This document shows, one piece after another, positions 1-11,103 of a stretch of DNA of 64,000 bases. This DNA comes from a bacterium. GTDB lineage: Bacteria; Myxococcota_A; Bradymonadia; UBA7976; UBA1532. Position 1 is the stretch's first letter. Each line of letters starts with the position of its first letter. The stretch is from assembly GCA_030426085.1 (NCBI GenBank), contig JAUHYW010000038.1:1-64000 (forward strand), written 5' to 3'. The position numbers and the translations under genes were made by a program. The notes beneath the pieces were generated by a model. It was not told the origin of the DNA, did no database searches, and saw only the letters and a list, made by a program, of their open reading frames with translations.

Positions 1-167
1 GCTCGCCGCTCGACGTGACTCTGCCACGACTTCGGGCTCGCGCCTTGCCGCTCGCGGCGCTCGTCCGGCTCGCGACGGTGTACTTTCCCCGGGCACTGCC
101 AGGCATGGGTTCCTGACCACCCTCGGCTGATGTAAGCTGCGGCCGCTCTTCCCCGCGAGGTCAGCCG

Positions 168-944
168 GTGTCCGACAAGCCGCTCATCTTCATCGCCTAC
201 TTCGGCCCCGACCGGGGGGCCGCCGTCTCGCTGCACGGCGCGCTGGCCGCGGGCGGCCACCGGCCGTGGTGCGATGCCATCGATCTGCTGCCCGGCGATC
301 TGTGGGACGAGGTGATCCCCGCCCGGCTCAAAGAGGCCACGATCATCCTCGTCCTCGTCTCGACCACCGGCCACGATGGCTGGTACGCCCGCTCCGAGGT
401 GGCCGAGGCGATCGACCGGGCCCGGGCCGACCGCAGCCGCCGGGTGATCCCGGTGATGCTCGACGGCGCCACCAAGGAGGACGTGCCCTATGGCCTGCGG
501 CGGGTGAGCCATATCGACGCGTCGCGCAATGACTTCATCGCGGTGGTCGATGGCATCGACCGGCTGCTCGGCCGCTTGTCCGGCGACGACGGGCCGAGGC
601 CGACAGCCCCCACGAAGGGCGCCGGCAAGGACGTCACCGCTGGCCACGGCGGCCCGCCGACGATCGATCTGCACGGGCTGGTGCAGGCCACCATCCGCCG
701 GCGCCTCGACCGCGACCTGCTGCTGAGCTGGCTGCCCGATGACCTGCGGGCGATGATGCCCACCCACCGGACCTACTTCGAGCAGATCACCTCCGATCTT
801 GCGTTCTTGCACAAGGCGGGCAAGCTCTCCGACGGTCAGTGGGCCCTCGAGGTCTGGCTGCGTCAGGCCGAGCGCCTCGCCGGGCCCTTCGCCGAGGCCC
901 GGATCTATCGGGGCGCCCTGCAAGCCCTCGCCCACCAGCGCTGA
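168..944 (+). CDS. TIR-domain protein with C-terminal effector-associated-like domain
   Basis: This is a 258-residue protein starting at GTG. Residues 1-135 form a TIR fold: an IFIAYFG first strand, the PWCDAIDLLPGD BB-loop region, the IILVLVS strand, and WYARSE carrying the Glu (about E77) that acts in NAD-cleaving TIRs. A Gly/Pro/Lys-rich linker (about 136-165) leads to a helical C-terminus (about 168-258) ending in LEVWLRQAERL and similar helices. That end resembles the small effector-associated domains (EADs) found in predicted NTP-dependent bacterial conflict systems, which recruit effectors by like-with-like pairing. The role is inferred to be an NADase effector of a defence or cell-death system whose sensor is not visible here. 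The TIR call is firm; the EAD assignment is by eye. Confidence 0.8.
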   Translation: MSDKPLIFIAYFGPDRGAAVSLHGALAAGGHRPWCDAIDLLPGDLWDEVIPARLKEATIILVLVSTTGHDGWYARSEVAEAIDRARADRSRRVIPVMLDGATKEDVPYGLRRVSHIDASRNDFIAVVDGIDRLLGRLSGDDGPRPTAPTKGAGKDVTAGHGGPPTIDLHGLVQATIRRRLDRDLLLSWLPDDLRAMMPTHRTYFEQITSDLAFLHKAGKLSDGQWALEVWLRQAERLAGPFAEARIYRGALQALAHQR

Positions 945-1044
945 CCCTCGAACCCGTGCCCCGCCGGGCTCCGCTGCAAGTCGCTCGCACCTGAGTCACG
1001 ACCGGGTTATCCTCGCCGGACACGGTGAGCGACGAGGAGGCCCC

Positions 1045-2370
<1,326 letters not shown>

Positions 2371-2491
2371 GCCCGGGTGCGGGCATGACGGTGGGCGACC
2401 CCCGCCCGATCCTATTCCCGAAGGTGAAATACGACGTCCGGCATATCGGTTGCGCCGGACAGCCTTCGTGCTCTAAGGATCCGCGTACCGC

Positions 2492-3433
2492 ATGCGTCGC
2501 CTCGCCCGATACTGGTGGGTCGTCGACCTCGGCCTGCTCGCCGGGCTCGCCGCCCTGGCCGCCCTCGCCATCAACAATCGCATCGGCGCCGAGATCCACG
2601 CGCTGCCCAGCGCGCCGACCGTCGCCGAGCCGGTCCCGCTCGCGCCCGACGACCGCGACGCGCCCGACCGCTGGGCGACCGCGATCACCGAGCGCAACCT
2701 CTTCAACAGCGACCCCCCCGAGCCCGAGCCGCCCGCGCCGCCTGAGCCGGAGCCCGACCCCCAGCCCACCGCCGACGACCTGCCCGGCCCCGCGGGGCCC
2801 TGCGATCAGGCGGACGGCACGCTCAAGCTCGTCGCGACGATGGTCGCCGAGCCCGCCGCCGCCTCCCGCGCCGTGCTCGCCGACGGCCGCGGGCGCAACG
2901 CGGAGCGCCGCCTCGTGCGCCCCGGGTCGCGCCTCGAAGACGGGGTCGTGGCCGCGATCTACCGCCAGCGGGCGGTCCTCTGGCAGACGGACGCCTTCGC
3001 CTGCCTCGAGCTCGGCGAAGAGCCGCCCCGCCGCCGCGCGTCGCGCCGGGCGACCCCGCGCACGAGCCGCCGCAAGACGGGCTTCGACCCCGACAGCGTC
3101 AAGAGCCTGGGCAAGAACCGCTACGCCATCGACCGGGCCGCGCTCGACGAGCAGCTCGGCGACCTGGGCAAGCTCGGCCGCCAGATCCGGATCCGACCGC
3201 ACAGCCGGGGCGGCCAGAACCTGGGCTTCAAGATCCTGCGGGTCAGCCGCAACAGCCTGTTCGACGCCATCGGCCTCGAGCGCAACGACATCCTCAGCAG
3301 CGTCAACGGAGAGCCCCTCGACAGCCCGACCAAGGCGTTGCAGCTCTTCGAGCAGCTCGAGAAGACCCGCAACGTGACCGTCGAGGTCAAGCGTCGGGGC
3401 AAGCCGGTGGTGCTGGAGTACCAGATCCGATGA
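2492..3433 (+). CDS. gspC: Type II secretion inner-membrane protein GspC
   Basis: A 313-residue GspC, the inner-membrane component that links the type II secretion platform to the GspD secretin. It has a short cytoplasmic N-terminus, one membrane segment (about residues 9-27, followed by AINNRIG), and the RNLFNS motif that opens the periplasmic part. A Pro/Glu-rich linker follows, then a homology-region domain (about 105-178, LKLVATMV start), then a C-terminal PDZ domain (about 215-313) with GFKILRV and GLERNDILSSVNG. No other gsp gene is in the window, so the rest of the apparatus must lie elsewhere. A shortened paralogue follows 25 bp downstream. A pullulanase gene, the classic type II substrate in Klebsiella, lies 2.2 kb away. 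Confidence 0.85.
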   Translation: MRRLARYWWVVDLGLLAGLAALAALAINNRIGAEIHALPSAPTVAEPVPLAPDDRDAPDRWATAITERNLFNSDPPEPEPPAPPEPEPDPQPTADDLPGPAGPCDQADGTLKLVATMVAEPAAASRAVLADGRGRNAERRLVRPGSRLEDGVVAAIYRQRAVLWQTDAFACLELGEEPPRRRASRRATPRTSRRKTGFDPDSVKSLGKNRYAIDRAALDEQLGDLGKLGRQIRIRPHSRGGQNLGFKILRVSRNSLFDAIGLERNDILSSVNGEPLDSPTKALQLFEQLEKTRNVTVEVKRRGKPVVLEYQIR

Positions 3434-3458
3434 CAGCCGACGCGGGCCGGCGCGGCCG

Positions 3459-4121
3459 ATGAGACCGCTCGCCCGGCGGGCCTCGCGGCTGGTCCTCCTG
3501 GCGGCCGCGGCGGCGCTGCTCGCGATGGTGGTCAACAACCGCCTCGCCGCCGCGCTCCACACGGCGCCCACCCGAACGCGCGTCGCCGAGCCTCGCCCGC
3601 TCCGCCTGCCTTCGCCCGCCCGGGTGGATCGCATGGCATCGGTCATCAACGACCGCCACATCTTCGACAGCCAGCCCCCGCCCCGGGCGGCCGGGCGCGG
3701 CGAGGGCCACGGCTCGGCCTGTGGCCACGACCCGACGTTCGTGCGCCCGGTGGGCCCCCACACGTTCGCGGTGAACCGGGATGCCATCAGGGCCCGGCTG
3801 CATGCCATCCGCGACCTCTGCCGCAGCTCGGACATGCGCGCCGAGCCCCACGGCGGCGCCGATGTCATCGGCTATCGCATCTGGAGCCGACGGGACGACG
3901 CCTTCATGCGCCGGATGGGGCTCTGTGACGGAGACATCCTGCTCGCGGTCGGCGACCGCCGGCTCACCGATCCCGTCACGGTCCACGAACTGTTCGATCA
4001 GCTCGAACGGGCGGCCTTCGACCGGATGACGCTCCGGCTGCTGCGGGACCGGCGACCGATCACGCTCACCTGGATAACGGAGCGCCCGGCGGCGTTCACC
4101 AGCGGCCGTCGACGCCCTTGA
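3459..4121 (+). CDS. GspC-like paralogue lacking the homology-region domain
   Basis: A 220-residue protein with the same plan as the GspC gene just upstream: a membrane segment (about residues 9-28) ending in VVNNRLAA, a conserved RHIFDSQPP motif matching RNLFNS of GspC, a short linker, and a PDZ-like domain (about 85-205, with GYRIWSR and GLCDGDILLAVG). The homology-region domain that contacts the secretin in GspC is missing. This looks like a tandem duplicate that lost one domain and may modulate the secretion platform; that role is inference. The last 26 bp overlap the 3' end of the convergent aldo/keto reductase gene. Confidence 0.7.
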   Translation: MRPLARRASRLVLLAAAAALLAMVVNNRLAAALHTAPTRTRVAEPRPLRLPSPARVDRMASVINDRHIFDSQPPPRAAGRGEGHGSACGHDPTFVRPVGPHTFAVNRDAIRARLHAIRDLCRSSDMRAEPHGGADVIGYRIWSRRDDAFMRRMGLCDGDILLAVGDRRLTDPVTVHELFDQLERAAFDRMTLRLLRDRRPITLTWITERPAAFTSGRRRP

Positions 4122-5121
4122 TGAAGTCGTAGGGGTAGCCCACCTCGAACGCGCTGGCCTCGTTCAGCGCGTCGAGCACCTCGGCCGGCAGCTCGAGCGC
4201 GGCCGCCTTCAGGTTGTCGTCGAGCTGCTCGATCGTGCGGACCCCGATGATGACCGAGGTGACCACCGGCTGGTGCACCAGCCACGCCAGCGCCACCTGG
4301 GCCGGGGTCGCGTCGACCTCCTCCGCCGCGGCGCGGATGGCGTCGACGATGCGCCAGTTGCGCGGCGAGTCGAACCGCTCCATACGGCTCTGCCACTTCT
4401 CCATGCGGCTGCCCTCGGGCGGGGCCTCGCCCTTGCGGTACTTGCCCGACAACAGGCCGCCGGCCAGCGGAGACCACGGCAGCAGGCCGATGCCGCTCTG
4501 CTGCATGTAGGGGACGTGCTCCCGCTCGAGGCTGCGCTCGGCGAGGCTGTACTGCGCCTGCAACGTCGCGAAGCCCTGATAGCTGCGGCGGTCGGCGATC
4601 CAGTCGGACTGCACCAGCCGATAGGCGGAGTAGTTCGAACAGCCGTAGTAGAGGATCTTGCCCGCCGTCACCAGATCGTCCAGGGCCCGCAGGACCTCCT
4701 CCTCGGGGGTGGCGATGTCCTGCATGTGGATCTGGTAGAGGTCGATGTGATCGGTGCCCAGCCGCTCCAGGCTGGCCTCGCACGCCTCGATGATGCGCCG
4801 CCGACTGGCGCCGGTGCCCAGCTTGCCGTCGAACATGCGGAACCGGCACTTGGTGGCCAGCACGACCTCCCGACGGTTGCCCCGGGCGGCGAACCACTTG
4901 CCGATCACCCGCTCGCTCAGCCCGTCGTTGCCGTAGACGTCGGCGGTGTCGATGAAGTTGATGCCCGCCTCGAGGGCCCGATCCATCATCGCGAAGCTGG
5001 TCTTCTCGTCGGCGGCCACGCCGTGCATGAACGAGTTCTCGTCGGGCTGGCCGAAGGTCATCGCGCCGAGGCACAGGGACGAGACCTTGACCCCGGTGCG
5101 GCCCATCGTGCGGTACTGCAT
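4096..5121 (-). CDS. Aldo/keto reductase
   Basis: A 341-residue cytoplasmic NADP(H)-dependent oxidoreductase of the aldo/keto reductase superfamily, in the voltage-gated potassium channel beta-subunit/YghZ-like group by overall look. The catalytic tetrad is visible: D58 and Y63 in FIDTADVYG, K91 in VLATKCRF, H132 in LYQIHMQD. The C-terminal IIGVRTIEQLDDN is the cofactor-binding signature. The ATG at 5121 follows GGAGC; an upstream in-frame stretch is low-complexity and rejected. The substrate cannot be read from the sequence. It is transcribed convergently to the GspC pair and divergently from the small gene at 5314. Confidence 0.9.
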   Translation of the reverse strand: MQYRTMGRTGVKVSSLCLGAMTFGQPDENSFMHGVAADEKTSFAMMDRALEAGINFIDTADVYGNDGLSERVIGKWFAARGNRREVVLATKCRFRMFDGKLGTGASRRRIIEACEASLERLGTDHIDLYQIHMQDIATPEEEVLRALDDLVTAGKILYYGCSNYSAYRLVQSDWIADRRSYQGFATLQAQYSLAERSLEREHVPYMQQSGIGLLPWSPLAGGLLSGKYRKGEAPPEGSRMEKWQSRMERFDSPRNWRIVDAIRAAAEEVDATPAQVALAWLVHQPVVTSVIIGVRTIEQLDDNLKAAALELPAEVLDALNEASAFEVGYPYDFIKGVDGRW

Positions 5122-5313
5122 GAAAGCTCCATCGTGCGGGTGTGGCCGATCGATGCCCTGCGAGGCCCGCCCGTCGCGGCTCCTGCCGAAACCCCGACGG
5201 CCCCGCGGAATCGAATCACCCCTGCATCGAACGCGGGAATCTGATACAGAGGGCCGCACGATTCACTGGGCGTCACGCCCGAGAGGTCGAGATCGACCCG
5301 AAAGGAGATTGGT

Positions 5314-5565
5314 TTGGCAGGCAGCACCTGGGAAAAGCGACAGCGCGAGAAGGCGAAGCGGGAGAAGAAGGCCGCCCGGCGGATGCGGCGGGACATGAAG
5401 CGGGAGCGCCCGGCTGAGCCGGATGAAGCGCCCGATCAGGAGGAGCTCATGCAGCGCTTCGCCGCGTTGAACCAGGCGCTGCAGGAAGGCCGGATCAATC
5501 AGGAGACCTTCGACACCCAGCGGGACGAGATCTGGGAGGCCATGGGGCTGCCCCCCGCCACCTGA
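5314..5565 (+). CDS. Small basic protein with SHOCT-like C-terminus
   Basis: An 83-residue protein starting at TTG, chosen because AAGGAGA sits at ideal spacing before it. Residues 5-35 are extremely Lys/Arg/Glu-rich (repeated EK/RE pairs), predicted as a charged helix. Residues 44-80, with LMQRFAALNQALQEGRI and FDTQRDEIW, look like a short C-terminal oligomerisation (SHOCT-like) helix pair. No signal peptide or membrane segment is present. The basic helix could bind nucleic acid or membrane; I do not recognise a function. Confidence 0.6.
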   Translation: MAGSTWEKRQREKAKREKKAARRMRRDMKRERPAEPDEAPDQEELMQRFAALNQALQEGRINQETFDTQRDEIWEAMGLPPAT

Positions 5566-5591
5566 TCCGCGCGCCCCGCCTCGACCCGCGC

Positions 5592-5609
5592 CGGGGGCCG
5601 ACGCCCCCG
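5592..5609. terminator. Bidirectional terminator-like hairpin
   Basis: A perfect 7-bp inverted repeat, CGGGGGC / GCCCCCG, with a 4-nt CGAC loop lies in the 63-bp gap between the convergent small gene (plus) and pullulanase (minus). There is no U-tract, as is common at this GC content. It would end the long alpha-glucan operon on the minus strand. Confidence 0.5.
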
Positions 5610-5628
5610 ACCCCACCTCACCGCAGAC

Positions 5629-8600
5629 TCACCGCGTATTGCACGGCAGCCCGTCCCCCTGAGCCTCACCCTGGGGCCGCCAGAAGACGGCCGCCGTGCG
5701 GGCGGGCACCGAGAACGTGCCCTCGGCGAACGCCGCCTCGCGGGTGCGGGCGTCGGCGCTGGCCGCCTGGACCGGGTGCAATTCGAATCCCTCCGCGCCC
5801 TCGACGGTGAAGTCGCGGGTCTCGGGCGCGGCGTTGATCAGCACCAGCACCGCGTCGACGGCGGGGTCGAGGTCCTCGCCGGCGCAGGCGCCGTCGGTGA
5901 TGCTCATCGCGATGAGACCCGGCACCTGATCCGGGCCGACGTTGTGGAAGTCGACCCGGGCCTCGACCTCGGCCCCCGCGTGCAGGCGGAACAGCGGGCT
6001 GCTGAACCGGATCTGGAGCAGCTCGCGGAAGAGCGCGGCGGTCGCCGAGATGTGGACCGGCTCGGCGGCCAGCGTCTCGTCGGCGATGACCGCCCGGATG
6101 ACATCCCAGTTGGGGCCGTCCTTGTCCTCCCGGGGCAGGCCGACGTTCCAGTTGTTCGTCTGCATCGACCAGTCCAGCCGGTTGAACCAGTCGCCCGAGT
6201 CGTAGCTGTCCCGCTCCATCGACTTCGAGCGCAGCAGGTCGCTGCCCGCGTGGAAGAACGGGATCCCCTGCCCCAGCGCCACCGTCGCCAGCGCGACGAT
6301 CTGCATGCGCAGGCGCTCGTCCATCGGGGTGCCGGCGGGGGCCTTGTAGGCGTTGTTGTCGAACAGGGTCTGGTTGTCGTGCTTGCTGACGTAGTTGACG
6401 ACGTCCTGGGGATCGTCGGCGTAGCCCGCCCGGGCGCCGTTGTAACTCAGCAGCCGCCCGGGGCTCGTCGCCCCCTGGCCGGTGACCAGCCGGAAGCCCT
6501 TCAGGTTGCCGGCCATACCCAGCCGGATGTGATCGGTCGTCTCGAGCAGCGTCTCCCGATCGGCGTCGGGGTCGCGCTCGGCGTCGTTGGGGTCGGTCAC
6601 CAGCCCGTTGGCGAAGCCTTGATTGGCCCGCAGATCCGCCCCGCTGTCGAACGGCCCCCCGCCCCGCACGCCGTCGCGGATGCGGTCGTTGAAGGTGCCG
6701 ATGCCGGTGCCGCCCATGTTGTCCTGGGTGGCGTTCTCCCCCCGGGCGTTGCTCTGCACCTCGCCGAAGTTCCAGCCCTCGCCGTAGAGGTAGATTGCCT
6801 CGCCGTCGACTCCGTCGTCGTCCACCGTGAGCGCCCGCAGCGCGCCCTGCACCGCCAGCATATTGCGCTTCATGTGATGGCCCATGAGGTCGAAGCGGAA
6901 GGCGTCGACCCTGTACGCCGTGGCCCAGGTCACCAGGGAGTCGACCATCAGGCGCTCCATCATCCGGTGCTCGCTGGCGGTGTTGGCGCAGCAGGTCGAG
7001 TTCTCGACGGCGCCGCTCTCGATGTTCCGCCGGTGGTAGTAGCCGGGCACGATCTTGTCGAGCACCGACTGCTCGCCGAGACCGCTGGCGTGGGTGTGGT
7101 TGTAGACGACGTCCAGCGCCACCCGCAGGCCCATGTCGGCGAGGGCCATGACCATCCGGCGGAACTCGACGATGCGCGCCGTGCCATGAGGGTCGGTGGC
7201 GTAGCTGCCCTCGGGCACGGTGTAGTGGAAGGGATCGTAGCCCCAGTTGAAGGCGTCGTAGGGCCGGATGTACCCGTGCAGCGCCTGGGCGTCGGGGCTG
7301 GCCGGGTCGTAGGTCGCCAGCAGCTCGGCGATGGTCATGCCGCCGCTCTCGGCGCACAGCGACTCGGGGGCGCCGGTGCCCAGGTCGCACAGCCGCTGGA
7401 CCGGATCGCCGAGCGCGACCCGCTCTTCGGCCCGCTCGCGCACGGTGGCGATGTCGAAGCTCGGCAGCAGGTGCAGCACGGTCAGGCCAGCGTCGCTGAG
7501 CGCCTGGAGGTGCGCCTGACCGGCGGTGGGCGCGCCGTCGGGCACGAAGGCCATGAACGTGCCCCGGCGCTCGGCGGGCACCGTCTCGTCCCACGCCGAG
7601 AAGTCGCGGACGTGCAGCTCGTAGATCGCGACGTCGGTGGCGTGGGCCAGCGGCGGCTTCTCGAAGTCGGCCCAGCCGTCGGGCGCCAGCGCCGGATCGG
7701 CGAGGTCGACGAGCTGGAAGTGGGTGCTGTCGGCGGACAGGCTCACCGCGTAGGGGTCGGTCACCCGCACGGTCTCCACCCGCCCGACGTCGGGGTGGTA
7801 GACCTCGATCTCGTACTGGGCGAAGTCGCCGGACCAGCCGGCCTCACCGTCGGCGCGCCACGCCCCGCCTTCGATCGGGGTCAGCTCGACGGCGTCTCCG
7901 ATGGGGTTCAGATCGGCGTCGAATCGATGCAGGCGCACCGCCCGGGCGGTCGGGGCCCAGATGTAGCACTCGATCCCCTCGTCGGTGTACACCGCGCCCA
8001 GCGGACCCTGGTAGGCGTAGAGCGCGTCCAGCGCGCCGGCGAGCTGCACGTTCGTGGCCTCGACCGGGGCCTCGCCGGTGTAGGCGACGGCGACGAGCTG
8101 CCCCGCCACCAGGGCTTCGGTGGGCGCGTCCGCGGGCAGCGTGAACACCCGGAAGCCACTCAGGTGCGGCCAGCGCTCGGCCTGCGCGGCGTCGAGGCCG
8201 GCGACCTCGCTCAGCGGGATCCGCTCACCGCCGCTGATCTGGCCGTCCGCCGTCGTGATCGCGCCGTCGGGATCGGCCCGCAGCTCGACCGCGTCGACCG
8301 CCTCGGGCACATCCCAGGCGACCGTGCGGGCGTCGATCCAGTGGGCGGCGGCCCCGGTGATGGCCAGCGGGGGGATGCCCCGGGGGAAGGGCGTGATCTC
8401 GGCCGAGCCGGTCAGCAGGAAGACCATGTCGCCCATCTCGGCCAGATCCCAGCCCATGTCGGGGCCGGGATCCTTGGTGTCGCCGGCGTGCACGATGACG
8501 TTGACCCGCGCCGCGTCGGGCGCCGTATCGACGACGAACCACGCCCCGAAGCGGGGGTCGATACCGCCCGGGCGGGCCGGCGCCATCCACGGCGTCTCGA

Positions 8601-9120
8601 ACGCGGTGTCGCCCCAGTGGTGGATGCCCCACGGCTCGTAGTCGCCGTCGTCCCGCAGGTAGTGCACCACGACCTGATCCGGGCCGGGGATGGCCGGCGG
8701 CGGGGCGTCGTAGATCAGCTCGCCGCCGTCGAAGTGCCACAGATCCGCCTCGCCGTCGTAGGTGAACGGCAGCGCCTCGGCGGGGCGCGTGGCGCCATCG
8801 CGCTCGAACTGCGCGGTGTAGTCGCCGGGTGAAGCGATCGCCAGCGGGAACCACGCCCCGAAGTCGTCGACGCCGCCCGCGGGGACCGGCTCGCCGCCGA
8901 CGAGCAGCGTCCAGCCGTCGTAGTCCCCGTCGGCCCGGTGATAGTGAAAAAGCACTGCGGCGGGCACCCCCTGGTCGGGCGCGGCGTCTTCGCGCGGGTC
9001 CATGTCGTTCACGTCGGCGTCGGGCGTCTGCATGGGATCGTCGGCGTCTCCGTCGTCACAGCCGACGAGCGCGGCGAGCAGCATCAGCGAGAGAATCGGC
9101 AGGCGGGATCGCGCGGGCAT
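5629..9120 (-). CDS. pulA: Lipoprotein pullulanase (GH13, two CBM41, CBM48)
   Basis: A 1163-residue surface-type debranching enzyme that hydrolyses alpha-1,6 links of pullulan and branched alpha-glucans. A lipoprotein signal ends at C21, followed by Asp-Asp and an acidic linker. Two CBM41 starch-binding modules follow (about 55-140 and 148-245; [12 protein letters not shown] and [12 protein letters not shown]), then an N-domain, a CBM48-like module (about 375-475), and the GH13 barrel. FNWGYDP (624-630) is the type I pullulanase signature. YNHT (673-676), nucleophile D744 in FRFDLMG, acid/base E781 in YGEGW and D915 in KHDN complete the site. Asp at +2 after the lipid Cys is also seen in Klebsiella PulA. 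It is the last gene of the alpha-glucan operon, 24 bp after the amylase. Confidence 0.93.
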   Translation of the reverse strand: MPARSRLPILSLMLLAALVGCDDGDADDPMQTPDADVNDMDPREDAAPDQGVPAAVLFHYHRADGDYDGWTLLVGGEPVPAGGVDDFGAWFPLAIASPGDYTAQFERDGATRPAEALPFTYDGEADLWHFDGGELIYDAPPPAIPGPDQVVVHYLRDDGDYEPWGIHHWGDTAFETPWMAPARPGGIDPRFGAWFVVDTAPDAARVNVIVHAGDTKDPGPDMGWDLAEMGDMVFLLTGSAEITPFPRGIPPLAITGAAAHWIDARTVAWDVPEAVDAVELRADPDGAITTADGQISGGERIPLSEVAGLDAAQAERWPHLSGFRVFTLPADAPTEALVAGQLVAVAYTGEAPVEATNVQLAGALDALYAYQGPLGAVYTDEGIECYIWAPTARAVRLHRFDADLNPIGDAVELTPIEGGAWRADGEAGWSGDFAQYEIEVYHPDVGRVETVRVTDPYAVSLSADSTHFQLVDLADPALAPDGWADFEKPPLAHATDVAIYELHVRDFSAWDETVPAERRGTFMAFVPDGAPTAGQAHLQALSDAGLTVLHLLPSFDIATVRERAEERVALGDPVQRLCDLGTGAPESLCAESGGMTIAELLATYDPASPDAQALHGYIRPYDAFNWGYDPFHYTVPEGSYATDPHGTARIVEFRRMVMALADMGLRVALDVVYNHTHASGLGEQSVLDKIVPGYYHRRNIESGAVENSTCCANTASEHRMMERLMVDSLVTWATAYRVDAFRFDLMGHHMKRNMLAVQGALRALTVDDDGVDGEAIYLYGEGWNFGEVQSNARGENATQDNMGGTGIGTFNDRIRDGVRGGGPFDSGADLRANQGFANGLVTDPNDAERDPDADRETLLETTDHIRLGMAGNLKGFRLVTGQGATSPGRLLSYNGARAGYADDPQDVVNYVSKHDNQTLFDNNAYKAPAGTPMDERLRMQIVALATVALGQGIPFFHAGSDLLRSKSMERDSYDSGDWFNRLDWSMQTNNWNVGLPREDKDGPNWDVIRAVIADETLAAEPVHISATAALFRELLQIRFSSPLFRLHAGAEVEARVDFHNVGPDQVPGLIAMSITDGACAGEDLDPAVDAVLVLINAAPETRDFTVEGAEGFELHPVQAASADARTREAAFAEGTFSVPARTAAVFWRPQGEAQGDGLPCNTR

Positions 9121-9144
9121 CGCGGGCTCCTCGATGAGATGGGT

Positions 9145-11040
9145 TCAGCGGGGGATCGCGACGACCACCGCGTCGCGCCCCTCGGGGCGGTCGAGGGTGC
9201 GGGCGAAGACATAGGCCCCCTCGGCGGCGAGCGGCTGATGGGCCCCGGCGCCGACGGCCGGGTGCCGCCGACGGAAGGTACCCAGCGCCCGCCAGTGATC
9301 GAGGATGCCATCATCGAGGCTGTCCCAGTTCATGTCGGAGCGGGTGTATTGCACCTCGTCGCTCGACTCGGGCCCGCCCCGGCGGCCGCTCTCGTCGCCG
9401 TAGAAGATCTGCACCCCGCCGGGGGCGAGCAGCAGCGCGGTGCCGACCCGGTTCTGCAAGGCCCGGTCGTAGCCGGTGGTGTGATAGAAGAGCGACGTGT
9501 CGTGGGACGAGATGTAGGTCAGGGCGTTGAAGCTCGAGTCGCTGTTGATGGCATCGGCGTAGGTCTGATAGGTGCCATCCAAAGCGTCCAGATCGGTCGC
9601 CAGCCGCTGCGCCTCGTCCTGGAAGTCGAAGTTGATCAGCGAGTCGAAGCCGTTGTCGAAGTAGTCGTCGCGCACGACGCTGTGGGGGAAGACCTCACCG
9701 ACCATCCAGAACTCGTCGTCGAAGGCCCGCTCGGGGTTGGCCGCCCGCCACTCGCGCAGGGCCTCGGTCGAGGCGTCCTTGAGCGCGGCCCACGCGTCCT
9801 TCTCGACGTGCTTGGCGGTGTCGCAGCGGAAGCCATCGACACCATATTCGCGCACCCAGCCCGACAGCCACGAGACCAGGTAGTTGCGCACCTTCCAGCC
9901 GTCGACGAAGACCGCGTCGCTGTCGCCCTTGCGCACCAGCAGCCCGGGCAACCCGGGGTCGGCAGGCACCGGCCGGAAGTCTTCGGTCATGAAGTCGGGC
10001 AGAAACGCCAGCGACATGCGCAGGTCGTCCATGCCGGCGCCGTTGTGCAGCGGGAAGCCGGCGCGGATCCAGCGATTGCCCCACCAGTTGAGCCACTCTT
10101 CGCTCTCGTAGTTCACGACGTCGTTCCACCCGTGCCAACTGTCGGCCTGCTCGCGGTCCTGCCACTCTTCCCAGCCGGGCAGCAGCACCTCGGGCAGATA
10201 GGCCGCCAGATCGTCGAGCGCGGCGTAGCCCGGGTGGTTCATCACCACGTCGAGCACGACCCGGATGCCGCGCTGATGGGCCGCCGCCACCAGCGCGCGC
10301 AGGGTGGCCTCGTCGCCCCAGTTGGCGTCGGGGCGGGTGAAGTCGAGGGCCCAGTAGCCGTGGTAGGCGTAGTGCTTGAAGTCGCCGTCGCCCCCGCCGA
10401 CCCAGCCGTGGATCTGCTCGTAGGGCGCGCTGATCCAGATGGCCGAGACCCCCAGCGCGTCGAGGTAGTCCATACGATCGATGAGGCCCTGCCAGTCGCC
10501 GCCGTGCCAGGTGCCCACCTCGTCGGCCCCGTCCGGGCGGCGGCCGTAGCTGCCGTCGTTTCTCGGGTCGCCGTTGGCGAAGCGATCGGTCATGGCGAAG
10601 TAGAGGGTGGCGTTGTCCCAGTCGAAGGCCCACCGCTCGGGGTCGGTGTCGGCGGCCTCGATGAGCACCACCCCGCCCTCGGGGTTGTCGAAGGCGACCG
10701 CGCCGTCGTCGCCCACGGTGGCCTGCTCGCCGGTGTAGGCGTTGCGCAGCGCGGTGCCGGCGGGCCACACCGTCGAGACGTCGACGGTGACCGCGCCCTC
10801 GGGCGTCGGCGGGGTGCCGCCGCCCACGCCACCCGTGCCCCCCGTGCCACCCGTGCCGCCCATCCCACCGACGCCGCCGGTGCCGGCCATGCCACCCATG
10901 CCGCCCGGACCGCCGTCGGCCATCGGGGCGCCGCCGCTGCCGCCGGCGCCGTCGCCGTCGCCTCCGTCGTCGCAGGCGGCGAGGCCGAAGGCGAGCGCCA
11001 GGGCCAGGAGCAGGGTCGTCGAGCGGGCGGTTCGAGTCAT
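9145..11040 (-). CDS. Lipoprotein alpha-amylase (GH13)
   Basis: A 631-residue alpha-1,4-glucan hydrolase. The lipobox ends at C23, followed by Asp-Asp and a Gly/Met-rich flexible linker (about 25-80). The barrel shows the four GH13 regions: DVVMNH (264-269), GFRCDTAKH with nucleophile D407, GEVFP with E449, and SSHDT with D514. It resembles periplasmic MalS-type amylases. The C-terminal beta domain stops early at VVVAIPR, whereas residues 83-130 (VSTVWPAGTALRNAYTG to GVVLIEA) read like the missing second half of that domain, so the protein may be circularly permuted. The ATG at 11040 was preferred over an ATG seven codons upstream because a GGGGTGA site precedes it and the lipoprotein signal fits. 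Confidence 0.9.
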   Translation of the reverse strand: MTRTARSTTLLLALALAFGLAACDDGGDGDGAGGSGGAPMADGGPGGMGGMAGTGGVGGMGGTGGTGGTGGVGGGTPPTPEGAVTVDVSTVWPAGTALRNAYTGEQATVGDDGAVAFDNPEGGVVLIEAADTDPERWAFDWDNATLYFAMTDRFANGDPRNDGSYGRRPDGADEVGTWHGGDWQGLIDRMDYLDALGVSAIWISAPYEQIHGWVGGGDGDFKHYAYHGYWALDFTRPDANWGDEATLRALVAAAHQRGIRVVLDVVMNHPGYAALDDLAAYLPEVLLPGWEEWQDREQADSWHGWNDVVNYESEEWLNWWGNRWIRAGFPLHNGAGMDDLRMSLAFLPDFMTEDFRPVPADPGLPGLLVRKGDSDAVFVDGWKVRNYLVSWLSGWVREYGVDGFRCDTAKHVEKDAWAALKDASTEALREWRAANPERAFDDEFWMVGEVFPHSVVRDDYFDNGFDSLINFDFQDEAQRLATDLDALDGTYQTYADAINSDSSFNALTYISSHDTSLFYHTTGYDRALQNRVGTALLLAPGGVQIFYGDESGRRGGPESSDEVQYTRSDMNWDSLDDGILDHWRALGTFRRRHPAVGAGAHQPLAAEGAYVFARTLDRPEGRDAVVVAIPR

Positions 11041-11103
11041 GATGTCACCCCGAGATGGCATGGGAGGGCATGGGACGGCGCGCAGGGACCCGAGCGGGGC
11101 ACG

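Noticed and set aside
1-167. Possible gene or promoter at the left edge
   Set aside because: No open frame with a start and ribosome site, and no convincing -35/-10 pair before the TIR gene.
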